This document shows, in pieces, positions 15,560 through 24,206 of a DNA stretch of 64,000 nt (position 1 is its first letter; each line of letters begins with the position of its first letter). The translations under genes were made by a program, and so were the position numbers. The stretch is taken from the NCBI RefSeq assembly GCF_003581585.1, contig NZ_QXIR01000007.1:86787-150786 (forward strand), in the 5' to 3' direction. The notes below the pieces were generated by a model that was given only the letters and a program-made list of their open reading frames with translations, ran no database searches and was not told the origin of the DNA. Source of the DNA: Bacillus salacetis (lineage in GTDB: Bacteria; Bacillota; Bacilli; Bacillales; Bacillaceae_B).

Positions 15560-18427
15560 TTGAGTTGGCTAAAAAAAATGTTCGGAAGATTTAAAGATGA
15601 TGACCTTCACTCAGATGAACACTCCTCCCAAGAGGAGAGACATATAGGCAAACAGAAACCAAATGATAACCAAAAAGAAATTGAAGCAAGAGTATCCTAT
15701 CAATATCCTAAAGGTGAATTCAGATTTCCCATCATTCCTGATCAAAGGGAACCGGGCAGCCAGGAAAGAGCGAAGCGATCAGAACAGAGAAGGCAGAGGC
15801 GCAGTACATCCATGCAGCAGGAAGCCCCTGTTGAAAAGGAAGTAAACGTACCAAAAGAAAAGCCGAAACAGGATAAAAAAATTAAAAAGGATGAGGCGGC
15901 AAGGCGGCCGTTCCGCCCAACAGAAATTCCTTCCCCGATTTATGGCTTCAGCAAGCCGGTTAAAAAGGAAGAGGACCCAATCCCATTTGAATTAAAGAGC
16001 AGCGAACCGAGACGGTGGCAGGGATTGGAAGATCCTGCTGTATTCAAGAAGACAAATTTACAGAGTGAGAATATAGAAGAAGCGCCTGAGTCTGCTGGTG
16101 AACCAGCAGAGATAGAGGAAGTTCCAGAACCTGGGCCGGATGCAGAAGAACGGTCAGCCTTTATCAGTGAGGATGAAACTGCAGAAAGCCTGTATATTGC
16201 TTCTTCTAATGAAAACAGCGCAGAAGAGGTCCTTCAAGAAGAGGAAATTTCAGAGGAGCCGTCCGTCTTATATCCAGAAGTAGATGATGAGTCCCCTTCT
16301 GAACCTGGATTCTTTGATCATGGGGATGAAGAGGCAACAAGTGAATACAGCCACACAGAAGAATCTGACTTTCCTGCAGACGAAATTATCGAGGAAGAAC
16401 CAGCAGAAGAGGCAGCTGCTGTTGAGTTGACTGAAGAAGGCTCAACAGCGGAAGAGCCTGCGGCGGCACCCGGGCCTGCTTCCAAACGATCGCATCTTCC
16501 ATTCAATGTCCTGATGCTGAAACAGGATAAACGCATGATCGATAGGAAGAAGCAGTCCGCTGAAATGAAGATTGAAAGGGTACCGGAGCAAACAGAAGAG
16601 GGAAAGCGCGAATCAGAGGCAGCTGCTGGAGCCAAAACCGGGTCTGAAAAAGGGATTCCTGCTGTACAGCCGGAAGAAAGATTCGAACAGCAGTCCGTCC
16701 GGGAAAACGCTGAAGCGGAAATTGTTACCCAAACACAGGATCAGTTTGCGGAACCAGCTGCAAAGACCGAGATAATTGAAGGGGTACCCGTGGAAGAAGA
16801 GGAAGAAGAGCAGGAGAAGGCGTCATCCCGTTCTCATCTTCCATTCAATGTCTTAATGCTGAAGCAGGACAAAAGGAAGATGGTTTCTCAGCACCATGAA
16901 GTGTCTGCTTCTCCTCTGCAGAAAGTGGAAGAACAGAAATTGACTGATGATACATCAGTAAAAAAATATGAGGAACTGGCTGCTCAACCATTTGAAGAGG
17001 AAGGCTATGCCTTCCCGCAATTGAATTTCCTCGCACCTCCTGTATCCAAAGAGTCAAGTGTCGAGTGGCTTGAGGCCCAAAGGGAACTGTTGAATGATAC
17101 ATTGGTGAACTTTAATGTCAGAGCCAGGGTGGTGAATGTGACAGAAGGCCCGGCAGTAACCAGGTTTGAAGTACAGCCTGAGCCTGGTGTCAAAGTAAAC
17201 AAGATAACGAACCTGGCTGACGATATCAAGCTCAGCCTGGCTGCCAGGGATATCAGGATCGAGGCGCCGATCCCGGGGAAACACACGATTGGCATTGAGG
17301 TTCCGAATAAAGAGAGCCGCCCGGTGGCACTGAGTGAGATTATTTCAAGCGCTCCGTTCCAGGACAGCTCTTCTCCATTAACTGCTGCCCTGGGCCTGGA
17401 CATTTCCGGTGAACCGATTGTGACGGACTTGAACAAAATGCCTCACGGACTCATAGCCGGTGCAACGGGATCAGGAAAGAGCGTCTGTATCAATTCCATC
17501 CTGGTGAGTCTTCTATACAAAGCATCTCCTCAGGACGTGAAGCTTCTGCTGATCGACCCGAAGATGGTCGAGCTGGCTCCCTATAACAGGATGCCTCACC
17601 TGGTGAGCCCTGTCATCACGGACGTAAAAGCAGCCACGGCGGCACTGAAATGGGCTGTAGAGGAAATGGAAAGAAGATATGAACTGTTCGCACATACTGG
17701 GGTGCGGGATATCAGCAGATATAATCTCAAAGCTGAAAGGAACGGGGAGAAGAGCCAGAAGCTCCCATACCTGGTGATTGTCATTGATGAGCTCGCCGAC
17801 CTGATGATGATGTCGCCGGCTGATGTGGAGGAAGCTATCTGCCGCATCGCACAAAAGGCAAGGGCCTGCGGAATCCACTTGATCATCGCGACTCAGCGTC
17901 CGTCAGTGGATGTCATCACCGGTTTGATCAAGGCGAATGTACCAACAAGGGTTGCATTCTCTGTGTCCTCAGGGGTGGATTCCCGGACGATCATCGATTC
18001 AAGCGGAGCTGAAAGACTCCTTGGAAGAGGGGATATGCTTTTCCTTGAAAACGGGTCATCCAAGCCGGTAAGGCTCCAAGGCACTTTTGTATCCGATGAC
18101 GAGATCGATGAAATTGTAAATCACGTCAGAGAACAAGGTGAACCGAATTACTTGTTCCAGCAGGATGAGCTTCTGAAGAAAGCACAGGTGGATGAACAGG
18201 AAGATGAACTTTTCTTCGAAGCCTGTGAGTTTGTCCTCAGTCAAGGAGGGGCATCCACATCCCTGATTCAAAGGCATTTCCGTGTAGGTTATAACCGTGC
18301 GGCAAGGCTCATCGATATGATGGAAAGCCATGGGATTGTTTCCGAATCCAAGGGAAGCAAACCAAGGGATGTGTTAATTTCTTCAAGGGAGCTTGAAGAG
18401 CTGCAAGACACTAGTACTATCATCTAA
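15560..18427 (+). CDS. sftA: DNA translocase SftA (FtsK/SpoIIIE family)
   Basis: 955-residue soluble FtsK-family ATPase that moves DNA off the closing septum during division. It lacks the N-terminal membrane helices of SpoIIIE, as expected for SftA. Order: short N-terminal segment, acidic Pro/Glu-rich linker (about 60-480), alpha and beta motor domains with Walker A GATGSGKS (about 634-641) and Walker B VIVIDELADLM, then a C-terminal winged-helix gamma domain (STSLIQRHFRVGYNRAARLI) that would read KOPS/SRS-type sequences. TTG 15560 is the start, with a GAGAGAGTG ribosome site. Odd feature: the linker carries the same 15-residue motif SHLPFNVLMLKQDKR twice (from residues 311 and 425). Confidence 0.95.
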   Translation: MSWLKKMFGRFKDDDLHSDEHSSQEERHIGKQKPNDNQKEIEARVSYQYPKGEFRFPIIPDQREPGSQERAKRSEQRRQRRSTSMQQEAPVEKEVNVPKEKPKQDKKIKKDEAARRPFRPTEIPSPIYGFSKPVKKEEDPIPFELKSSEPRRWQGLEDPAVFKKTNLQSENIEEAPESAGEPAEIEEVPEPGPDAEERSAFISEDETAESLYIASSNENSAEEVLQEEEISEEPSVLYPEVDDESPSEPGFFDHGDEEATSEYSHTEESDFPADEIIEEEPAEEAAAVELTEEGSTAEEPAAAPGPASKRSHLPFNVLMLKQDKRMIDRKKQSAEMKIERVPEQTEEGKRESEAAAGAKTGSEKGIPAVQPEERFEQQSVRENAEAEIVTQTQDQFAEPAAKTEIIEGVPVEEEEEEQEKASSRSHLPFNVLMLKQDKRKMVSQHHEVSASPLQKVEEQKLTDDTSVKKYEELAAQPFEEEGYAFPQLNFLAPPVSKESSVEWLEAQRELLNDTLVNFNVRARVVNVTEGPAVTRFEVQPEPGVKVNKITNLADDIKLSLAARDIRIEAPIPGKHTIGIEVPNKESRPVALSEIISSAPFQDSSSPLTAALGLDISGEPIVTDLNKMPHGLIAGATGSGKSVCINSILVSLLYKASPQDVKLLLIDPKMVELAPYNRMPHLVSPVITDVKAATAALKWAVEEMERRYELFAHTGVRDISRYNLKAERNGEKSQKLPYLVIVIDELADLMMMSPADVEEAICRIAQKARACGIHLIIATQRPSVDVITGLIKANVPTRVAFSVSSGVDSRTIIDSSGAERLLGRGDMLFLENGSSKPVRLQGTFVSDDEIDEIVNHVREQGEPNYLFQQDELLKKAQVDEQEDELFFEACEFVLSQGGASTSLIQRHFRVGYNRAARLIDMMESHGIVSESKGSKPRDVLISSRELEELQDTSTII

Positions 18428-18489
18428 TAAGTGGTATTCTTAAAAGACGGACTAAATCACTAAAACGATACATGTAACTTAATAGCAGG

Positions 18490-18526
18490 AAAGTGAAGGA
18501 TGTTCGTTATCGTTCTTCACTTTTTT
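18490..18526 (+). terminator. sftA terminator
   Basis: AAGTGAAG/CTTCACTT stem with a 16-nt loop, then six T. Confidence 0.8.
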
Positions 18527-18593
18527 GTTTCGTCATATTTTTTCAAAATAACAACTAAATAGACGTGTACAGTTGATGGTAAGGAGCTTTTAG

Positions 18594-19697
18594 ATGAAAG
18601 AAATTCAGTTGAAACTTCAGGGGAAGTTAAATAGGTTAACGAATGAAACATTCAAGTTCGATGAGAGGGTCAAGGAAGGCTGGTTCTCTGCTGTTTATTT
18701 TTTGAAGACGAGAGAAATCGCAAAAAAATATAAGCCTGATTCCGTGATCACCATGCAGTTCTTTCAAAAGGACCATGCAGTTCTCTGCGGTTCGGATGAA
18801 GTCATTGCTCTCCTGCATACATTTGCTGAAAATCCGGAGGAACTGGAAATCCACTCTCTGAAAGATGGAGACAAAATTGCGCCTTTTGAGACGGTTCTCA
18901 CTGTAAAGGGAAGGTACCAGGATTTCGGTTATCTTGAAGGAATCATAGACGGTATCCTTGCCAGAAGGACGTCGGTGGCAACGAATGTTTATAAACTGAT
19001 GAAAGCAGCGTCTCTTTCCGGAAAGCAAAAGCCGGTCATTTTCATGGGAGACCGTGATGACCATTATACACAGCAGGCTGGGGATGGATATGCAGCGTTC
19101 ATCGGCGGATCCACAGCCCAGGCAACGCATGCAATGAATGAATGGTGGGGCAAGCAGGGGATGGGGACGATGCCTCACGCACTGATCCAGCTTTTCAATG
19201 GTGATATTGTTGCGGCGACCCATGCGTACAAAGAAACTTTTCCTGAAGATGAATTGATTGCACTTGTTGACTATAACAATGATGTCATCTCTGATGCTTT
19301 GAAAGTGGCAAGGGAATTTGGTTCTGAACTGAAAGGGGTCCGGGTCGACACATCCCGTACCATGATCGACAAGTATTTTGTCAGGAATCAGCATGTGCTT
19401 GGAACCTTTGACCCAAGGGGCGTCAATGCCGAACTGATAAGTGCCCTCCGCCATGAATTGGATAAAGAAGGATTTCAGCATGTGAAAATCGTTGTGTCAG
19501 GCGGGTTTACGGAAGAGCGTATTCAGTCGTTTGAAGAAAACGAAGTACCGGTTGATATGTATGGTGTCGGCGGCAGCCTTTTGAAAGTGAACATAGGATT
19601 CACGGGAGATAATGTTACGCTGGATGGAGAGCCGCAGGCCAAAGCCGGAAGAAAATTCAGATGGAACGAGCGTTTGGAAAAAGTCGAATGGCAATAG
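18594..19697 (+). CDS. Nicotinate phosphoribosyltransferase homologue
   Basis: 367-residue type II phosphoribosyltransferase-fold enzyme, matching the short NAPRTase-like family that converts nicotinate and PRPP to nicotinate mononucleotide. Visible family segments: FKFDERVKEGWFSAVYFLKT at the N-terminus, the FMGDRDDHY and GGSTAQATHAMNEWWG region and LKGVRVDTSRTMIDKY, with the C-terminal VSGGFTEERIQSFEENEVPVDMYGVGGSL as the phosphate-binding barrel end. Shorter than the ~490-aa PncB of B. subtilis, so it is a different subgroup. Preceded by GGTAAGGAG. Likely co-transcribed with the next gene, 12 bp downstream. Confidence 0.87.
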   Translation: MKEIQLKLQGKLNRLTNETFKFDERVKEGWFSAVYFLKTREIAKKYKPDSVITMQFFQKDHAVLCGSDEVIALLHTFAENPEELEIHSLKDGDKIAPFETVLTVKGRYQDFGYLEGIIDGILARRTSVATNVYKLMKAASLSGKQKPVIFMGDRDDHYTQQAGDGYAAFIGGSTAQATHAMNEWWGKQGMGTMPHALIQLFNGDIVAATHAYKETFPEDELIALVDYNNDVISDALKVAREFGSELKGVRVDTSRTMIDKYFVRNQHVLGTFDPRGVNAELISALRHELDKEGFQHVKIVVSGGFTEERIQSFEENEVPVDMYGVGGSLLKVNIGFTGDNVTLDGEPQAKAGRKFRWNERLEKVEWQ

Positions 19698-19709
19698 GTG
19701 TGAGTAAAG

Positions 19710-20375
19710 GTGAAGAAACAAGAACCGCTGATCAACCTGGCATCTTATAAGCGAAAGAAACAGCAGCAGGCTGAGGGGCATGCAGAAGCCCTGTATAAGC
19801 AAAGCCTGCTTTTTCTTGAAAGGGAAACCAACATAAGGGAAAAGGTGAGGGCCAAGTTCATCTTCTCAAAAAAATACTCCATTTCGTTAGAGGGTGTTCC
19901 TGAAGGGGCCGATTTGGATACCCTGTTCAGGCAGTGGCTGTTATTTGATTATAAAACGGCCGCGAACAAGACGGTATTCCATCAATTCCTCAATAAAAAT
20001 GCTGGAGAGATGGCGGAACCGGACAGAATGCTCGGTGCCTTGTTTTTGACAGCCGCTTGGGAACCGGTGGAAGTACTGGAAATTGATTGCGATGAAAATT
20101 CATTAATTGTGCAGAATAGGATACATAAGCACAAAGAAATGGTCATGTGTCCATCCCGCCAGGATCCCCTTTTAAAGACCGGTGATTTGGTTTTCATGAG
20201 GAAAATACCATTAGTTACAAAAGGTATGTTAATCGGGCCGCCTTTCAGGGTAAAGGATGGAGGAATATTTGCCGGGTTAATGAACCAATATGAAAGCATG
20301 AGCAAGGACCTTAGCATCACCTGGAGAAGCTATTTGAAGGAAAATGCTGCCCGGTTCATTGCCTTGTCGCTATAA
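19710..20375 (+). CDS. Conserved hypothetical protein downstream of NAPRTase
   Basis: 221-residue cytosolic protein, family not recognised. A basic N-terminus (ASYKRKKQQQAEGHAEALYKQS) leads into a helical region containing FRQWLLFDYKTAANKTVFHQFL, similar in style to the WLLFDY motif of some SEC-C-associated proteins. A beta-rich part (VEVLEIDCDENSLIVQNRIH, GDLVFMRKIPLVTKGMLIGPPFRV) follows. GTG 19710 is used, with AGGTG about 12 bp upstream. The 12-bp gap to the preceding gene suggests the same transcript. Confidence 0.75.
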   Translation: MKKQEPLINLASYKRKKQQQAEGHAEALYKQSLLFLERETNIREKVRAKFIFSKKYSISLEGVPEGADLDTLFRQWLLFDYKTAANKTVFHQFLNKNAGEMAEPDRMLGALFLTAAWEPVEVLEIDCDENSLIVQNRIHKHKEMVMCPSRQDPLLKTGDLVFMRKIPLVTKGMLIGPPFRVKDGGIFAGLMNQYESMSKDLSITWRSYLKENAARFIALSL

Positions 20376-20571
20376 AGTCGTACTTGTCGTTCATAGCCAC
20401 TGGCAAAAAAAGATGATATAATCTTTTCATTATAATACGGTCAATACTGAAGCTGTTTGTTGTTCATTATGTACTTCCTTTTTGGCAGGCCGGCATTGTT
20501 TCATGCAGACTGGCAAAACTGGATTAATGTCATATACTGCTTACAGATAGATGATTGTTGGAGGTTCTAAT

Positions 20572-21882
20572 ATGACAATATACCATTTCGTTGGAATAAA
20601 GGGATCTGGAATGAGTGCGCTTGCCCAGGTGCTTCACGATATGGAGTATGAAGTACAAGGCTCAGATGTTGAGAAGTACTTTTTTACACAGAAAGCTCTT
20701 GAAGATTCTAATATAAAGATCCTGCCTTTCCAGAAGGAAAATATCGGCGGGGACATGAATGTTATTGCAGGGAACGCATTTCCTGATACGCATGAAGAAA
20801 TTGAGGAAGCGGTCGAGCAGGGACTCCCTGTTACGAGATACCACAGCTTCCTTGGCGAATTCCTGGAGAAGTTCACCTCGGTCGCTGTTACAGGCGCACA
20901 CGGAAAGACTTCCACAACAGGCCTTCTCGCCCATGTCATCAGGGGGGCAAAGCCTACCTCCTACCTGATCGGGGATGGAACGGGGAAAGGGGAAAAGGAT
21001 GCCGAGTATTTTGTGTTCGAAGCTTGCGAATACAGAAGGCACTTTCTATCCTATCACCCTGACTATGCCATCATGACGAATATCGATTTCGATCATCCTG
21101 ACTATTTCGCGAATGTAGATGATGTTTTCCAAGCGTTCCAGGAGATGGCAATGCAGGTCAATAAAGGCATCATCGCGTGCGGGGACGATGAGCACTTGCA
21201 AAAGATCCAGGCGAAAGTCCCTGTCCTTTTTTACGGCTTCGCCGAAGAGAACGATTTCCAGGCGAGAAATGTGAACAAAACGCCTGAAGGGACTACCTTT
21301 GATGTATTTGTAAGAAATGAATTCTTTGCGACTTTCTCCATTCCTGGCTATGGGGACCACAGCATCATGAATGCGTTGTCTGTCATCGCCCTGTGTCATT
21401 ATGAAGATATTGACACTGAAATCGTGAAGGAAAGGCTCGCTTCTTTCCAAGGGGTGAAAAGAAGGTTCACCCAGAAACAAATTGGGGAACAGATCCTGAT
21501 TGATGATTACGCCCATCACCCTACGGAGATTAAGGTTACGATTGAAGCAGCAAGGCAAAAGTTCCCGGATCGGGAAATCATCGCTGTCTTCCAGCCGCAT
21601 ACCTTCACAAGGACGCAGACGTTCTTGACTGATTTTGCAGACAGCTTATCAGAGGCTGACAAAGTCTACTTATGTGAGATCTTTGGATCTGCCCGTGAGA
21701 ATCACGGAAAACTTTCTATAGATGATCTTAAAAACAAAATAGATAATGCGGAAATCATCGATGAACATAACACAGAGCCGTTGATGGTCCATGAAAAGGG
21801 AGTATTGATCTTCATGGGGGCCGGAGACGTCCAAAAGTTCCAGGAAGCCTATGAACAGACACTCCGCAATCACGTAGAATGA
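20572..21882 (+). CDS. murC: UDP-N-acetylmuramate–L-alanine ligase MurC
   Basis: Cytosolic Mur ligase adding L-Ala to UDP-MurNAc in peptidoglycan synthesis. N-terminal Rossmann loop [15 protein letters not shown] loop [10 protein letters not shown]; central [27 protein letters not shown]-terminal domain with [10 protein letters not shown] and [10 protein letters not shown]. Start ATG 20572 (436 aa) has TTGGAGGTT at good spacing; the in-frame ATG 21 bp earlier does not. Monocistronic, closed by a strong terminator. Confidence 0.97.
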   Translation: MTIYHFVGIKGSGMSALAQVLHDMEYEVQGSDVEKYFFTQKALEDSNIKILPFQKENIGGDMNVIAGNAFPDTHEEIEEAVEQGLPVTRYHSFLGEFLEKFTSVAVTGAHGKTSTTGLLAHVIRGAKPTSYLIGDGTGKGEKDAEYFVFEACEYRRHFLSYHPDYAIMTNIDFDHPDYFANVDDVFQAFQEMAMQVNKGIIACGDDEHLQKIQAKVPVLFYGFAEENDFQARNVNKTPEGTTFDVFVRNEFFATFSIPGYGDHSIMNALSVIALCHYEDIDTEIVKERLASFQGVKRRFTQKQIGEQILIDDYAHHPTEIKVTIEAARQKFPDREIIAVFQPHTFTRTQTFLTDFADSLSEADKVYLCEIFGSARENHGKLSIDDLKNKIDNAEIIDEHNTEPLMVHEKGVLIFMGAGDVQKFQEAYEQTLRNHVE

Positions 21883-21887
21883 CTTCA

Positions 21888-21925
21888 AAAGCTGACAGCC
21901 TGAGTAATGGCTGTCAGCTTTTTTT
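21888..21925 (+). terminator. murC terminator
   Basis: AAAAGCTGACAGCC/GGCTGTCAGCTTTT perfect stem, 8-nt loop, seven T. Confidence 0.95.
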
Positions 21926-21935
21926 AGGGGTTGTA

Positions 21936-21990
21936 CTTTAGCGCTGTAAAGCAGCCGGGGACTGTCCCCGGTTGCTTTACAGCGCTAAAG
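21936..21990. repeat. 55-bp REP-like palindrome, copy 1
   Basis: Two 27-nt arms (26/27 complementary) meet at GGGGACTGTCCCC. The outer arms are CTTTAGCGCTGTAAAGCA and its complement. It lies just after the murC terminator and just before the ECF promoter. A related copy sits at 38747-38803. Confidence 0.92.
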
Positions 21991-22008
21991 CGTGTTTTTT
22001 AGAAATAG

Positions 22009-22034
22009 TGAAACCTTCTTCTGACTTATTCGTC
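22009..22034 (+). promoter_or_regulatory. ECF-type sigma promoter (autoregulation)
   Basis: TGAAAC (22009-22014), 16-bp spacer, CGTC (22031-22034): an exact match to the -35/-10 consensus shared by B. subtilis SigW/SigX/SigM-type promoters. It is 33 bp upstream of the start codon of the sigma gene that follows, so self-activation is likely. Confidence 0.88.
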
Positions 22035-22067
22035 ATAGCATAAAGAAGAAAATGAGGTGACGACCAT

Positions 22068-22619
22068 TTGACCAGTTTACCTGATGAAGAGTCTAAATTT
22101 CCTGCCGGCAGGGATGCCTGGCTTGAGGCCATTATGGATAAGTACGGTGAAAGTCTTACTAAGATGGCATACAATTACGTGAAAGACTGGAAACTGGCTG
22201 AAGATATTGTCCAGGATATTTTTGTGACCTGCTATCATAATTACGACAAAATCGACCAAATTCTCTCTTTTAAGGCCTGGATCTTCAGGCTGACCATCAA
22301 CAAATCAAAGGATTTGCTGAAGAGTTCTGTTTACCGAAAAACGGTTGTGCAATCAAGCATATTAACCCTATTTAAATCAAATGATCCTGCGCCGGAAACT
22401 GTGATCATCAAACAAAATGAAGAAGAACTGCTTGCCCTGAGTGTCCTGGATCTGCCAATGAAATACAGAGAAGTGATCATCCTTCATTATTATGAGGACC
22501 TGCCAATTGAAAAAATCTGCGAAATCCTGGTCATGAATCCCAACACGGTGAAAACCAGGCTATCAAGAGGAAGAGCCAGATTGAAGAAATTATTAGAAAG
22601 GAGGGGGGACCATGAGTGA
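22068..22619 (+). CDS. ECF-family RNA polymerase sigma factor
   Basis: 183 residues with sigma region 2 (MAYNYVKDWKLAEDIVQDIFVTCYHNYDKI, about residues 25-62) and region 4 with the helix-turn-helix (LPMKYREVIILHYYEDLPIEKICEILVMNPNTVKTRLSRGRARLK, about 127-175). There is no region 1.1 or 3, as usual for ECF sigma factors. TTG 22068 is the start, with GAGGTGACGA upstream. It overlaps the next gene by 8 bp. The subgroup is close to the SigV/SigX/SigM type but cannot be fixed by eye. Confidence 0.93.
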   Translation: MTSLPDEESKFPAGRDAWLEAIMDKYGESLTKMAYNYVKDWKLAEDIVQDIFVTCYHNYDKIDQILSFKAWIFRLTINKSKDLLKSSVYRKTVVQSSILTLFKSNDPAPETVIIKQNEEELLALSVLDLPMKYREVIILHYYEDLPIEKICEILVMNPNTVKTRLSRGRARLKKLLERRGDHE

Positions 22620-23622
22620 CAAGTTTGAAGAATTGAAGAGAGCAATGGATTCCACGACCCATAAAGGGGTCCACTTCAATCAAATCCACAAACAAAGGAT
22701 CAGGTCAGCCATACATTCAAACAGCCTGCCTCAACGGAAACCGGCCATCCTGATTGTTTTTTCTCTATCAGCCGCCGCAGCAGCGATCATGTTTGTTTTA
22801 TTCTCCGGGGTCCTGATGCAGGACCAGGTGGGGGATCGAAGTGCAGCCCTTCCAAAAGAGGAACAGTGGATCATACGCGATGAATATAAGGAGAAGGATG
22901 GGACTATATTCAGTGTCTTCCCCGAACCCAATCTGACAGCAGGCAAATCAGCCGGATATATATTCAGCTTCGCCGAACCCTTCCCTGCCTATGAAGGAAA
23001 AACGTTATCCATAAATGCGGTAAATAAAGAAACAGGTGAACAAATCAACGTGGTGCCCCAAGAGAAAATAATCGAACCGTCGCCAGGCTACAGTAGTTTA
23101 CAGCGTTTTGCAACAAGTTTTGAAATCCCGTATGCCGGCGTGTGGAAATACGAGGTCATCCTGGATGGAGACTATTATGGGGACGTTGTTTTGTCTGTTG
23201 CTGAGGAGCAAGGCATCATTTTACCTGAAGATATCCCGGGTTTTGTAAAAAAGGAAGATTTTCAGGATATTGACTGGACCAGAAAAGCGGTTGAGCTCGA
23301 AGGCAACATGTTGGGAAATGAGAATAAGTCAGGAGTCATCGGAGCAGACATGCCGAGCCTGACGCCGCAAAAGTGGATGTGGCATCTTTGGGGGAATGAG
23401 AGTTCTGAATTTACAGTTGCAGGGTTTCATCGAAAAACTCAAGAAGTTCATCCCGTTTTGGACAATGGTTGGGCATGGACCATGAAATTAGGCGGAGCAT
23501 TAAATGGGGCAGATGCACATATCCCTACAGCGGTCACCATCACGAAAGCAGGAGAGTGGGCAATCCTGATCTATGACGGCGAAGAACTGTTTGATGTGCT
23601 GGTGTTTGATATAGAGAAGTAA
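22612..23622 (+). CDS. Putative membrane anti-sigma factor
   Basis: 336-residue membrane protein with a cytoplasmic N-terminal segment of about 43 residues (MSDKFEELKRAMDS…), one transmembrane helix (AILIVFSLSAAAAAIMFVLF, about 45-64) and an extracytoplasmic domain of about 265 residues. The outer part contains Ig-like beta strands (GYIFSFAEPFPAYEGKTLSI, GVWKYEVILDGDYYGDVVLSV) and a second segment rich in Trp (KWMWHLWGN, GWAWTMKLGG, EWAILIYDGE). No zinc HxxxCxxC motif is visible, so it is not a ZAS-type anti-sigma factor. The overlap with the sigma gene and the topology make it the likely cognate regulator; the ligand or signal is unknown. Confidence 0.75.
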   Translation: MSDKFEELKRAMDSTTHKGVHFNQIHKQRIRSAIHSNSLPQRKPAILIVFSLSAAAAAIMFVLFSGVLMQDQVGDRSAALPKEEQWIIRDEYKEKDGTIFSVFPEPNLTAGKSAGYIFSFAEPFPAYEGKTLSINAVNKETGEQINVVPQEKIIEPSPGYSSLQRFATSFEIPYAGVWKYEVILDGDYYGDVVLSVAEEQGIILPEDIPGFVKKEDFQDIDWTRKAVELEGNMLGNENKSGVIGADMPSLTPQKWMWHLWGNESSEFTVAGFHRKTQEVHPVLDNGWAWTMKLGGALNGADAHIPTAVTITKAGEWAILIYDGEELFDVLVFDIEK

Positions 23623-23649
23623 TAGAAGCATGCTCTCTGGACTTAATGG

Positions 23650-24060
23650 GGTAAATGGGCCAATGAGAAACAGGGAAATTGTAGATGCTGGCCAGATTAG
23701 GAACTAAATGTGCCAGTGAGAAGAGGATATGTATAAGGTGCCGGTCCAATTAGGGTCTAAATGGGCTAATGAGAAGAGAAAATGCATAAGGTGCCGGTCC
23801 AATAAGGAACTAAATGGGCCAATGAGAAGAGGAAATGCATAAGGTGCTGGTCCAATAAGGAACTAAATAGGCCAATGGCAAACAGGAAAAGAGAAGATTC
23901 TGGCCTAATAAGGAACTAAATGGGCCAATGAGAAGAGGAAAAGCATAAGGTGCTGGTCCAATTAGGGTCTAAAGGGTCAATGAGAAGAGGAAAAGCAATG
24001 GGTGCTTTGCCAATTAGAGTTTAGATGGGCCAATGGAAGACAGGTGGCCAATAAGAAGCG
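23650..24060. repeat. Tandem 53-bp intergenic repeat array (array 2)
   Basis: The phrase AAATGGGCCAATGAGAAGAG recurs with period 53 (seven steps of 53 and one of 52) in about eight units: counted from its ATGGGCC-type box, at about 23655, 23708, 23761, 23814, 23867, 23920, 23972 and 24025. Each unit also has GGTCCAATTAGGGTCTAAAT or a variant. Middle units are nearly identical and the edges decay. No coding frame or regulatory motif is recognised. It sits between the convergent anti-sigma gene and ampS. Confidence 0.92.
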
Positions 24061-24165
24061 AATTGCGCCCTAGAGAAGTAAAAAATAGCAAGGATTTCTG
24101 TCCATGTTAAGAGTGGGATGGCAAAAAGAATAGCCACTGCCTAAAATACCATAATCCATAAGTTA

Positions 24166-24200
24166 GAAACCCCCAGCCTTCTCAATGGGCCGGGGGTTTC
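24166..24200. terminator. Terminator between repeat array and ampS
   Basis: GAAACCCCCAGCC/GGCCGGGGGTTTC stem with an 8-nt loop. It lies immediately downstream of ampS (minus strand) and probably ends it. Confidence 0.8.
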
Positions 24201-24206
24201 AGTTCT

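Noticed and set aside
13623..24060. CRISPR array interpretation of the ~53-bp periodic repeats
   Set aside because: Whole units are similar, with no alternation of conserved repeat and unique spacer, and no cas genes are nearby.
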